In this document: positions 1 to 8,700 of the stretch, in pieces
How positions within the stretch are numbered: the stretch's first letter is position 1
How the letters are laid out: each line of letters starts with the position of its first letter
DNA from: Thermoleophilaceae bacterium
Lineage (GTDB): Bacteria > Actinomycetota > Thermoleophilia > Solirubrobacterales > JACPNS01
Direction: 5' to 3'
Length of the DNA stretch: 64,000 nt
NCBI GenBank assembly: GCA_016462645.1
Contig: JAEMSX010000009.1
Coordinates: forward strand, 1-64,000
Notes under the pieces: model-generated
Database searches by the model: none
Told to the model about the DNA's origin: nothing
Seen by the model: the letters and a program-made list of their open reading frames with translations, nothing else
Translations under genes and position numbers: made by a program

Positions 1-404
1 ATCTTCTCCATGTAGACGCATGGACCCGGGTCGAACATCGTGCCGCGCTCAGACAACGCGATTACGGAGAGTGCTGACGGGAAACCCTTGGCGGTCAGCG
101 TCGTGCCCTCAAGCGGATCCACCGCGATGTCGACCTCTGGCGGGCTGCCGTCACCGATCTGCTCGCCGTTGTAGAGCATCGGGGCTTCGTCCTTCTCGCC
201 TTCGCCGATCACGACGACTCCGCTCATCGGAACCGAGCCCAGCACGAAACGCATGGCGTCCACAGCGGCCTGGTCTGCGGCGATCTTGTCGCCGTGGCCG
301 ACCCAGCGGGCGGAGGCCAGCGCGGCGGCTTCGGTTACGCGGACCAGCTCGAGCGCGAGGTTGCGGTCGGGGTGGGACTCTGGTGCGTGAAGATTTCCTT
401 CCAT
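1..404 (-). CDS. glpX: Class II fructose-1,6-bisphosphatase GlpX, N-terminal part (cut by window edge)
   Basis: The enzyme hydrolyses fructose-1,6-bisphosphate to fructose-6-phosphate in gluconeogenesis in the cytoplasm. Reading the minus strand from the ATG at 404 gives 134 codons before the window ends. Family motifs visible are [18 protein letters not shown] near the N-terminus, [28 protein letters not shown] (metal and substrate region) and the phosphatase loop [12 protein letters not shown]. These match the GlpX family rather than the class I enzyme. A TAGGGT hexamer lies 11 bases upstream of the start. The C-terminal part of the protein is outside the window, so completeness cannot be judged. 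Confidence 0.9.
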   Translation of the reverse strand, partial: MEGNLHAPESHPDRNLALELVRVTEAAALASARWVGHGDKIAADQAAVDAMRFVLGSVPMSGVVVIGEGEKDEAPMLYNGEQIGDGSPPEVDIAVDPLEGTTLTAKGFPSALSVIALSERGTMFDPGPCVYMEK

Positions 405-455
405 CTGCGGCGACAACCCTAGCGCGAGCCCGCCGCATCACTGGGAAATCACCCT

Positions 456-461
456 TATGAT
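456..461 (+). promoter_or_regulatory. -10 element TATGAT, leaderless-type promoter
   Basis: The hexamer ends six bases before the ATG at 468, so transcription would start at or beside the start codon. No Shine-Dalgarno sequence is seen, and no good -35 hexamer is visible. Confidence 0.45.
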
Positions 462-467
462 CGGCCA

Positions 468-860
468 ATGACCTGGATGATCGTCGCCTTCGACGATGAC
501 ACGCTTGCGGCCGTGCTCGATGATGCCCGCGTGCGCTCACTGGATGAGGACCGCGGTTTCGTGCTCGTGACGCCGCGATCGGACCGATGGGGCAACGAGC
601 GCTCGGTCGACAGCGAATACCTCACGGAGCTCGACGACCGCGTCGACGCGCTGCGCAAGGAAGGCGTCGAGGTCGAGCACGAGTGGGTTCCGGGCGAGGA
701 TCTCGAGGCCGAAGTCGTCGAGGTCGGACGCGCCCATTCCGTGGACGGCGTGGTGATCGCGCACCACAATCCCGACGAGTCGATCCCCGACCCCGAGGCT
801 TTCGACGATCTGATCCGTGAGGAACTCAGTCTTCCGCTGGACGTAATCTCACTCGAGTGA
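468..860 (+). CDS. Conserved-looking hypothetical protein, possibly universal-stress-like
   Basis: This 130-residue acidic protein has no family motif I can name with confidence. It begins with a hydrophobic strand (MTWMIVAFDDD), has a basic-acidic helix in the middle, and ends with a strand DGVVIAHHNPDE followed by a short helix. That alternation is reminiscent of universal stress protein or related Rossmann-like folds, but the ATP-binding GxxG signature of UspA is not seen. It overlaps the next gene by four bases (GTGA), so it is probably translated together with the histidine phosphatase. The function is unknown. Confidence 0.7.
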   Translation: MTWMIVAFDDDTLAAVLDDARVRSLDEDRGFVLVTPRSDRWGNERSVDSEYLTELDDRVDALRKEGVEVEHEWVPGEDLEAEVVEVGRAHSVDGVVIAHHNPDESIPDPEAFDDLIREELSLPLDVISLE

Positions 861-1522
861 GACTGATTCTCGTACGCCACGGGGAGAGCGAATGGAACGC
901 GATCGGCCGCCTGCAGGGGCAGGCCAATCCTCCGCTCTCAAAGCTGGGTCGCCGGCAGGCGGCGCACATGGCTGCGCGGCTCGTTGATGAGGGCGTCGAT
1001 GCGATCGTCGCATCCGATCTCGAACGCGCCTACGACACGGCCGACGCGTTGGCCGGGAGCGTCGATCTGGCGATCACGCCGCGCCAGGACCTGCGCGAAG
1101 TCGATGTCGGCTCCTGGACCGGGACGACGCGCGAAGAGGTCGAGCGCGAGAACCCGCAGGCCTGGACGCGCTGGCGGATCGAGGGCATCGAGGGCTGGGA
1201 GGACGGTGAGACCTACGCGGACGCGATGGTGCGCGTCGCCGGCGCGATCAGCGAGCTCGCTGCATCGCACGCCGATCAGACCGTCGTCGCAGTCACGCAC
1301 GGTGGCTGCATTCGCCTCGCGACGTGCCACTTGCTCGGAATGCCGGCCGCGGAGTTCGGCCGGATCATGTCGATCGGAAACGCGTCACTCACTGAATTCC
1401 TCGTCGAGCCGGACGGCACCGGGCGGCTCGTGCGGCTCAACGACACGGCGCATCTGGCCGAGGTCACCACGGCGGACGACCTCGAGCCGATGGCGACGAC
1501 CGAGTTCGACTCGATCGCCTGA
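857..1522 (+). CDS. Histidine phosphatase family protein (phosphoglycerate-mutase-like)
   Basis: This is a member of the phosphohistidine phosphatase superfamily, which transfers phosphate through a catalytic histidine. The signature LVRHGESEWN lies at residues 4-13, followed by GRLQGQANPPLSKLGRRQA. The acid residue region is LREVDVGSWTG, and the second histidine is in VTHGGCIRLA. Its 221-residue length is typical of broad-specificity phosphatases and alpha-ribazole phosphatases. The substrate cannot be inferred from the sequence, and no cobalamin gene lies beside it. It starts with GTG overlapping the stop of the preceding gene. Confidence 0.85.
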   Translation: MRLILVRHGESEWNAIGRLQGQANPPLSKLGRRQAAHMAARLVDEGVDAIVASDLERAYDTADALAGSVDLAITPRQDLREVDVGSWTGTTREEVERENPQAWTRWRIEGIEGWEDGETYADAMVRVAGAISELAASHADQTVVAVTHGGCIRLATCHLLGMPAAEFGRIMSIGNASLTEFLVEPDGTGRLVRLNDTAHLAEVTTADDLEPMATTEFDSIA

Positions 1523-1537
1523 CCATCGGTCACAGCC

Positions 1538-2353
1538 TCACTTGAGGTTGTGCTTCTTCTTCCAGGCTTTCTTGTCAGCGACGTTCTTGGCCTTGCACTT
1601 CTTGTACTTCGCCTTTGCGCGCTTGGAGCTGCCCTTCTTGCACTTCTTCGGATGGAAGACATCAACGCGGAATTCGCGTCCCGGGCCGCCCTGATTCCCG
1701 GCGCCGTCGGTGCCGATCAAGAAGAACGTGTGCACACCATTCTTGAGGTACTTTGGCACCGGGAACGGCGAGGAGCACGGCACGAATGGATCGTCGTCAA
1801 ACGCACAAGTGAAGTTCACGGCCTCGTTTGCGGCGAACACGAACGCTCCAGCACCTGGCGTGAGCACAGGTTGCTTCCTGTCGGGACCGCTGGAGACGAT
1901 GACGATCGGCTTGGTCTGGTCCACGAAGAACGAAACCGTCTCGATGTTGCTCGCATAGAAGTTGTCGTTGTTCTCACAGTCGATCAGGGTTGGGTCATCG
2001 CAGTACGCGGCCACGAATCGGAACGCATGTTTGCCGACAGTCACCGCGCGGGCGACGGTCTGAGAGCAGGTGTGCTGACCGCCGGCCGCGGGAGTGCAGG
2101 TCGGATAGTCAACCGCGTCACACGGTGTGAGGATCGGAGAGTCGTATCCGCAGCCAAAGTCAACGAACCAGTTGCTTGGAACCGTCGTCGTAACCGTGAA
2201 TGTCACGGTGTTCTGGTTTGTTGCCGCGGGGATGCCGGTGACCGTCGGCTTGGGCAGATCCGGCCCGAGCGCCGAAGCAGTGGATGGTGCAGCGGTCACC
2301 GCCAGCGCCGAGACAAGGGCAAGCAGAAGCAGCTTCGAGCGAGAGAATTTCAT
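1538..2353 (-). CDS. Secreted Ig-like protein with a lysine-rich C-terminal tail
   Basis: The 271-residue product begins with a clear Sec signal peptide (MKFSRSKLLLLALVSALA, cleavage after STASA). The centre contains an Ig-like module with two cysteines spaced as in the very large SGNH protein at 5775-12074: CAFDDDPFVPC, then NGVHTFFLIGTDGAGN. A further region upstream has several cysteines that may pair. The last 40 residues are strongly basic (KKCKKGSSKRAKAKYKKCK), a tail that could bind wall polymers or nucleic acid. It converges with the histidine phosphatase gene, leaving a 15-base gap. Its function is unknown beyond likely export. Confidence 0.75.
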   Translation of the reverse strand: MKFSRSKLLLLALVSALAVTAAPSTASALGPDLPKPTVTGIPAATNQNTVTFTVTTTVPSNWFVDFGCGYDSPILTPCDAVDYPTCTPAAGGQHTCSQTVARAVTVGKHAFRFVAAYCDDPTLIDCENNDNFYASNIETVSFFVDQTKPIVIVSSGPDRKQPVLTPGAGAFVFAANEAVNFTCAFDDDPFVPCSSPFPVPKYLKNGVHTFFLIGTDGAGNQGGPGREFRVDVFHPKKCKKGSSKRAKAKYKKCKAKNVADKKAWKKKHNLK

Positions 2354-2454
2354 TGGGTCCGTCCAGTGGGTCCGAGATTGCCGAGAGGGGACACGTTATC
2401 GGGTATGTCGTTCGGTCAATGCGATCGCTGCGCGTGTTCCCGGCGTCTCGTCAA

Positions 2455-2460
2455 TAAACT
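2455..2460 (+). promoter_or_regulatory. -10 element TAAACT, leaderless-type promoter
   Basis: It ends eight bases before the ATG at 2469. It supports that start over longer upstream starts, which would run into the divergent secreted-protein gene. Confidence 0.45.
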
Positions 2461-2468
2461 TCGCGGCC

Positions 2469-3356
2469 ATGGGCTTGCGGGCGGACACACAGGTGGCCCT
2501 GGAGCAACATCGAGCCAACGGGCGCGAATTCATGGCGAACGGCGTAAAGAGCTTCGTCCTCGATGTGGGCGAAGGTGAGCCGGTTGTGATGATGCACGGT
2601 GTTCCCGCTTCTTCGTTCTTGTATCGAAAAGTCGCGGCGGCGATCGCTGAGCGGGGCCTGAGGGCTGTCGCGTTCGATCTTCCCGGACTTGGTTTCGCGG
2701 ATCGCCCGGATGACTTTGACTACTCCTGGAGCGGGCTCGGAGAGTTCGCCGGCGCGGCCGTCAACGCGCTGGACATTGACTCCTTTCATCTTGTCGTTCA
2801 CGACATCGGTGGACCAGTCGGTTTTGAGCTGGCGAAAAGCGCGCCAGAGCGGATCCTCAGTCTCACGATCCTCAACACGCTGATCGCGGTTGACGGCTTC
2901 AAGAAGCCCTGGGTGATGCGTCCGTTCGGGGTGCGGGTGCTCGGCGAGTTGTGGCTCGCAACGCTCAATCGCTTCTCGCTGGTTCCGTTGATGTGGGCGA
3001 TCGGAGTGAAGGACCGCCGCGCGTTGTCCGCGGCCGACATCGGGGTCTATGCGCGCCTGCTCAAACGCGACGACGGCGGCAAAGCCTTCCTCAAGGTCAT
3101 GCGTGGATTTGAACCGACCGCTTCGAAGCAGCGCGAATACTTGGAGCTATTGAGCGAAGCCGATTTTCCGGTCGAAATCGTCTGGGGGAAGAACGATCCG
3201 GCACTTCCGATCGAGCGCTTCGGTGCAGAGGCGCAAGCGGCCGCGCCGGACGCGAACTTCACGGCACTTCCGGGCCGCCACTTCTTTCAGGAGGAGCAGC
3301 CCGAGGCGATAGCTCAGCGAATCACCGCAGCCGCCGGCGCTTCGCGATCGCAATAG
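2469..3356 (+). CDS. Alpha/beta hydrolase (haloalkane dehalogenase / epoxide hydrolase-like)
   Basis: The 295-residue protein has the alpha/beta hydrolase fold. The oxyanion strand motif is MMHGVPASSFLYRK, and AFDLPGLGFADRP follows. The nucleophile elbow reads VVHDIGGPVG, so the nucleophile is an aspartate as in dehalogenases and epoxide hydrolases rather than a serine. The acid is probably in VWGKNDPALP, and the histidine is in GRHFFQEEQPE. The tryptophan that follows the nucleophile in many haloalkane dehalogenases is an isoleucine here, so dehalogenase activity is not established. The start is supported by the TAAACT element eight bases upstream. It lies directly before two acyl-CoA dehydrogenase genes. 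Confidence 0.85.
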   Translation: MGLRADTQVALEQHRANGREFMANGVKSFVLDVGEGEPVVMMHGVPASSFLYRKVAAAIAERGLRAVAFDLPGLGFADRPDDFDYSWSGLGEFAGAAVNALDIDSFHLVVHDIGGPVGFELAKSAPERILSLTILNTLIAVDGFKKPWVMRPFGVRVLGELWLATLNRFSLVPLMWAIGVKDRRALSAADIGVYARLLKRDDGGKAFLKVMRGFEPTASKQREYLELLSEADFPVEIVWGKNDPALPIERFGAEAQAAAPDANFTALPGRHFFQEEQPEAIAQRITAAAGASRSQ

Positions 3357-3359
3357 ACT
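3354..3359 (+). promoter_or_regulatory. -10 element TAGACT, leaderless-type promoter
   Basis: It ends seven bases before the ATG at 3367 and overlaps the TAG stop of the preceding hydrolase gene. The dehydrogenase pair could therefore be transcribed independently of the hydrolase. Confidence 0.4.
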
Positions 3360-3366
3360 CCAGCCC

Positions 3367-4611
3367 ATGGACCTGCGAGACACGCCTGGGGAGGCGAAAC
3401 TCCGCGAAGAGATCCGCGGCTGGCTTGAAGCGAACTACGAGCCGGGGATCAGCCAGAGCGATTGGTACAAGGTGCTCGCCGAAAGTGGCTGGGCCGCCCC
3501 GCTCTGGCCCGAGCAATACGGTGGCCGGGGTGCCAGCGCCTCTGAGGCGATCATCTTCAATCAGGAGCGCCAGAAGATCGGCGCCGAGCCGCCGCCGACC
3601 GGAATCGGCGTGCCGATGGCCGGTCCGACAATCATCGCCCACGGCACCGAGGAACAGAAGGAGCGCTTTCTCGGACCGATGCTGCGCGGCGAAGAAGTCT
3701 GGTGCCAGCTCTTCTCTGAGCCCGGCGCCGGCAGCGACCTCGCGGCGATCCAGACCCGCGCCGAACTGAAGGGCGACACCTGGCACGTCTCCGGCCAGAA
3801 AGTCTGGACCACGCACGCTCAGCTCGCGCGTTGGGGCATCCTGATGGCGCGTCACGACCCGTCGCTTCCCAAGCACGCCGGCATCACCTACTTCATCATG
3901 GACATGCAGGCCGAGGGCGTCGAGATCGTCCCGCTCAAGGAGATGACCGGCGAGGCCGTCTTCAACGAGGTCTTCATGGACGACGTCGAGATCCCCGACG
4001 ATCTGCGCGTGGGCGCGCTCGGCGAAGGCTGGAAGGTCTCGATGACCACGCTCGCCAATGAGCGCATGGCGCTGGGACTCGGCGGACTCGGCGGCTCTGA
4101 CGAGGATGCGGAGATCAAACTTGAAGAGGCCGACGCGGAGTCGTCGCTCGAAACGATGGGCAAATTCATCCGCCGCGGACCGCGCGCGCTGATCGAACTG
4201 GCCGAGCGCGCTGGCGCGATCAACGATCCGCTGATCCGGGACGAACTGGCCCGCGTCTACACGATGTATGAGGTCAACCGCTTCACGGGCTACCGGATCA
4301 CAACTGCCCTGATGAAGGGCCGTGGCCCAGGCGTGGAAGCTTCGACCGGAAAGCTCTCCTACAACCTGCTCGTCCGTGCGGTCGCTGACCTGATGATCAG
4401 GATCGCCGGTGTCGGCGCACTGGGTGCGCCCGATGACGACAAACTGCTGAAGGTCGCCGAGCGCCTGAACCTCGTCGTCCCGGCCACGTCGATCTACGGC
4501 GGCACCGACCAGATCCAGCGCAACATCATCAGCGAGCGCGTGCTTGGCATGCCCAAAGAGCCGCGCACTGACGCCGAGCAGCCGTTCTCCGAGATCAAGA
4601 AGGGCGGCTGA
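3367..4611 (+). CDS. Acyl-CoA dehydrogenase, first subunit of a probable heteromeric pair
   Basis: The 414-residue flavoprotein would oxidise an acyl-CoA to the 2-enoyl-CoA. The FAD/substrate motif WCQLFSEPGAGSDLA lies near residue 115, then GQKVWTTHAQLARWG. The C-terminal signature is YGGTDQIQRNIISERVLG. In standard homotetrameric enzymes the first glycine of this motif is the catalytic glutamate (YEGT), so the usual base is missing here. Only three bases separate it from a second acyl-CoA dehydrogenase. Adjacent divergent pairs like this form alpha2beta2 enzymes in actinobacterial steroid side-chain degradation, so a shared active site is likely. The substrate is unknown. Confidence 0.9.
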   Translation: MDLRDTPGEAKLREEIRGWLEANYEPGISQSDWYKVLAESGWAAPLWPEQYGGRGASASEAIIFNQERQKIGAEPPPTGIGVPMAGPTIIAHGTEEQKERFLGPMLRGEEVWCQLFSEPGAGSDLAAIQTRAELKGDTWHVSGQKVWTTHAQLARWGILMARHDPSLPKHAGITYFIMDMQAEGVEIVPLKEMTGEAVFNEVFMDDVEIPDDLRVGALGEGWKVSMTTLANERMALGLGGLGGSDEDAEIKLEEADAESSLETMGKFIRRGPRALIELAERAGAINDPLIRDELARVYTMYEVNRFTGYRITTALMKGRGPGVEASTGKLSYNLLVRAVADLMIRIAGVGALGAPDDDKLLKVAERLNLVVPATSIYGGTDQIQRNIISERVLGMPKEPRTDAEQPFSEIKKGG

Positions 4612-4614
4612 GCC

Positions 4615-5778
4615 ATGGACTTCGCATTCAACGACGAGCAGCGCGAGATCCAGGAGTCGGCCAAACGGCTGATCGCCGAGACGGCGTCGCTCGATCAGGT
4701 CGTCGCGCTCAGCGGGAGTGAGCTCGGCTACGACCCTGAGGCCTACAAGCACATCGCCGAACTCGGCTGGACCGGGATGCACGTTCCGGAGGAATTCGGC
4801 GGCGTGGGGCTGACCTATGTCGAGCTGATCGTCGTGCTCGAACAGATGGGCGGATCGCTCTACCCGTCGCCGTTCTTCGCGAGCGTGTGCCTGGCTGCCA
4901 ACGCTTTGATCGAGGGATCGAAGATCGCCCCGCTCTCAGACGACAACGCCGCGTTGCTCGCTGCGATCGCCGCGGGCGAGAAGACCGCCACGCTCGCCTA
5001 CACCGAGCCCGGCGGCAAGTACATCCCGCCTGACGTGAAGCTCGCGGCCCGCCGCGATGGCGACGACTACGTCCTGAACGGCACCAAGAACTACGTGATC
5101 GACGGCCACACGGCCGATGCGATTGTCACGGTCGCCCGCTTCGGCGAGGCCGACGGCGAGATCGTTCTGCTGAACGTGCCTGGTGACGCACCCGGGCTGA
5201 CCCGCACCGAGGCACACGCGGTTGACCCGACGCGCAAGCTCGCCACGCTGGAGTTTGCGGATGTCCGCGTGCCCGCGAGCGCGGCGATCGGCGATCCGGA
5301 GTTCGCGTGGAGCACGCTGAACCCGACGATGCAGCTCGGTGCCGTCGCGCTGGCCGCGGAGTCGCTGGGAGCCGCGCAGCACTGCTTTGACACCGCGCTC
5401 ACCTACACCAAGGACCGCGTGCAGTTCGGTCGCCCGATCGCCTCGTTCCAGGCGGTCAAGCACATCTGCGCCGACCTCCTGATGGCTGTGGAGGGCTCGC
5501 GCAGCGCCGCCTACTACGCCGGCTGGGTCGCGGCGGAGCAGCGCGACGAGCTGCCTGCGATCGGGCCGCTCGCGAAGGCGCAGGTCTGCGAGGCATTCTG
5601 GGAGACGGCCAAGGCCAACATCCAGCTGCACGGCGGCATCGGCTTCACCTACGAGCACGAGGCGCACTACTACTACCGCCGCGCCACCTCAAGCCGGGTC
5701 CTGCTCGGCGACACCAGCTTCAACCGCGAAATGTTGCTTCAGGGTCTTGGCGTCGCGCCGGTCGGCGCGCCGAACTAG
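4615..5778 (+). CDS. Acyl-CoA dehydrogenase, second subunit of a probable heteromeric pair
   Basis: The 387-residue protein has the acyl-CoA dehydrogenase fold: DFAFNDEQREIQESAKRL at the N-terminus, MHVPEEFGGVGLTYVE, and the C-terminal helix motif LHGGIGFTYEHEAHYYYRR. The central FAD motif is atypical (TLAYTEPGGKYIPPDV instead of a GSD-type loop). The catalytic loop reads LLGDTSFNRE rather than YEGTSEIQR, so the canonical glutamate is again absent. It starts three bases after its partner and is almost certainly co-translated. Its stop and that of the facing minus-strand gene share the tetranucleotide CTAG at 5775-5778. Confidence 0.88.
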   Translation: MDFAFNDEQREIQESAKRLIAETASLDQVVALSGSELGYDPEAYKHIAELGWTGMHVPEEFGGVGLTYVELIVVLEQMGGSLYPSPFFASVCLAANALIEGSKIAPLSDDNAALLAAIAAGEKTATLAYTEPGGKYIPPDVKLAARRDGDDYVLNGTKNYVIDGHTADAIVTVARFGEADGEIVLLNVPGDAPGLTRTEAHAVDPTRKLATLEFADVRVPASAAIGDPEFAWSTLNPTMQLGAVALAAESLGAAQHCFDTALTYTKDRVQFGRPIASFQAVKHICADLLMAVEGSRSAAYYAGWVAAEQRDELPAIGPLAKAQVCEAFWETAKANIQLHGGIGFTYEHEAHYYYRRATSSRVLLGDTSFNREMLLQGLGVAPVGAPN

Positions 5779-8700
5779 CGCCTGATCTTGAAGGTCTGGC
5801 TGAAGGCGTCCGCCTTCACGCCGCGCAGCGTGAGGTGAATCTTGTACCTGCCGGGGGCGAGCGCGCGATTGCCGGAGCGTCCGCTGAGGTAGATCCTCGT
5901 CTGCCCGGACTTCAGCTTGAACTTCGTCCACGCCGTCGAAGCGCGAGCAGCGCCCGAAGTCATGCGCTCGAGGCGCACGGAGACCGTTGTCGCCGCGGAG
6001 AGCGACACGAGGAATGAGCCGACGCCGTGCTTTGCCTTCAAGGAGAAGGGTCCGCCGGCGCGCGCGGGGGTGATCGTCTTCGGCTTGATCGACGAGACCT
6101 TGGCCGTGACCTCCAGGGGCTTGACGGGCGGGTTGGGCGGATCGAACGGCTTGCTGGGCGGCGGATCGACTGTTGGTTCGACCGTCCAGTTGATCTCGCC
6201 GGCGGGGCCGGTGTTTCCGGCCGCGTCGGTCTGCCTCACCCAGAAGGTATGGGCGCCGAGGCTCAGTCCTTCGAGCGTCAGCGGGCTGGCCGCGCACTGC
6301 GAGTAGACGCCGCCGTCGAGCTTGCACTCGAACGCGCTGCCGGCTTCACCGTTGAAGGCGATCGTCTGCGAAGTCGAGGTGGTGGGTGAGGTCGTCGGGC
6401 TCATCCGCGCGACTGCGGGTGCGGCGGGGGGAGTGGTGTCGATGTCCCAAGTGACCGTCGCGGGGTCACTCGTGTTCCCGGCTGCGTCAGTCTGGTGCAC
6501 CGAAAACTGGTAGTTACCGTCGGGCAGCGGCTCACCGATGAAGGCCGACAGGTCAACCGGGCTCGGGGGGCAGGTGACGAACGGAGATCCGTTCATTTGG
6601 CAACTCAACACTCCGCCTGCTTCGGCAGCCACAAATGAGAGCCTTTGCTCGGTCGAGTTGGTCGGAGTGGCTGTCGGGTTCGTGCGGTTCAAAGTCGGGT
6701 TGGCCGGGGCCGTCGTATCAACGACCCATGTGCGACTCGCAACTGGGGTTGTCTGAGCCCCGTTGACGGCGCGGACCGAGAAGGTGTGCGATCCCTCCGA
6801 GAGGTTTGTGAGCGTCTTTGGCGGGCTGCAGGTCTCGAAGTTGCCGGAGTCGAGCTTGCACTCATAAGTGGGGTTCGCGGCGATCGAGGCGACGAAATCG
6901 AACGACGCGGAGTTGTCGTTCGAGGGATCGTTCGGAGCGGAAATGATTGAGACGATGAACGCGCTCGCGTCCACAACCCAGTTCGCTGTGCCGGCAGTAC
7001 TTGTGTTTCCAGCGTCATCTGTGGCCGTCACGTAATAGGTGTGCGGTCCGTTTGAGAGCTCGGTGAGGCTTACGGGGTTTGCGGGGCAAGGCGCGTAGGC
7101 GGCCGAGTCGAGTTTGCATCGGAAGGTCACGCCGGACTCAGGGCTGCTGTATGAGATCGTTGCCGTGATTAGACCGGAGGTGCCTGAAGGACCATTGACA
7201 TTCGGGGTTGGCGGCGCGGTCACGTCGACGACCCAGGAAACCGTGCCCGCGGCGCTCACATTGCCTGCGGCGTCGGATTGCGTCACGGTGTAGTTGTGCG
7301 TACCGCTGCCGAGCCCACTGAGCGTGATCGGGCTCGCAGCGCAGGGCGCAGCGGCCGCTCCGTCGAGCTTGCATTGCGCCGAAGCGCCGGCCTCCAGGCC
7401 CCCGTACGAAATCACCTGGGACGTGGAGCTGGTCGGGGACCCGGTCGGGGAGGAGCGCGAGACGGTCGGTGCCGAGGGAGCAGTGGTGTCGACCGTCCAC
7501 GTGAGCGTCGTCGGTGCTCCGGCGTTGCCGAGCGCGTCGGACTGCACGACTGAGTAGCTGTGCGATCCCTCAGCTAGACCAGCGATCGTGACCGGGCTGC
7601 CGGTGCACGGGGCGTAGGTGGCCGCGTCGAGCTTGCACTGGAACGTCCCTCCGGGCTCGCCGCTGTAGGTGAAGGTCTGCGACGTGAGGTTGGTCGGATT
7701 CGCGGTCGGGGCCGTTCGCGTCACCGTCGGCTGACTCGGCGCAGAGGTGTCGATGACCCACGTGACGGTGGCGGCGGACCCTGCGTTGCCGGCTGCGTCG
7801 GTCTGCGCGACTGAATAGGTGTGCGTGCCGTCTGCCAATCCGCTGAGGGTGACCGGGCTGCTCGGGCACGGGGCAAAGGATCCGGAGTCGAGCTTGCATT
7901 GGAACGTTCCCCCGGCCTCGGCTCCGAGGTATGTGATCGCCTGTGAGGTCGATGGGGTCGGATTGCCGGTCGGCGAGGTTCGGGTCACCGTCGGTAGTCC
8001 CGGCGCGATGTTGTCGACAGTCCAGTTCACGGTCCCGGGGGCACTGACGTTGCCCGAGCTGTCGGTCTGGGTCACCGAGATCGTGTGCAGGCCGTTGGAG
8101 AAGCTGCTCAACGTCACCGGGCTGCTCGGGCAGGTCGAATACGAACCCGCGTCGAGCTTGCACTGGAAGGTTCCGCCAGGTTCTGCTCCGCTGTAAGTGA
8201 AGGTCTGCGAGGTCGAAGTGGTCGGATTCGCGGTCGGGCTCGTGCGCGTGACGGTCGGGGCGGGCGGCGGAGTTGTGTCCGGCTCGACGACCCAGGTGGC
8301 GGTTGCAACTTCACTGAAGTTGCCGGCCGTGTCCTTCTGCCGCACGGAGTAGGTGTGCGTCGCGAAGCTCAGATTGCTCAGCGAGATCGGGCTGCTCGGG
8401 CATGTCGCAAACGCGGCGGAGTCGAGCTTGCACTCGAGCGTGCCGCCGTTCTCGCCTGAGGCGAACGTGAGCGCAGCGGTCCGCTGATTTGTCGGCGAGC
8501 TGGTCGGGCTGGTGAGGGAGAGCGTCGGCATCGGCGGCGCGATCGTGTCCACGACCCAGGCAACCTGCGCGACCGTCCCCTCGTTTCCGGCCGCATCGAT
8601 CTGCCGGATCATGTAGTTGTGGCCACCGTCGGGGATCGATGTCAAGTTGACTGGATTGCCGGGACAGGGAATCCACGCTGCCGAGTCCATCGAACACTCG

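Noticed and set aside
2127..2468. Upstream extension of the alpha/beta hydrolase frame
   Set aside because: It would overlap the start of the divergent secreted-protein gene. The ATG at 2469 has a TAAACT element eight bases before it and gives a normal hydrolase length.
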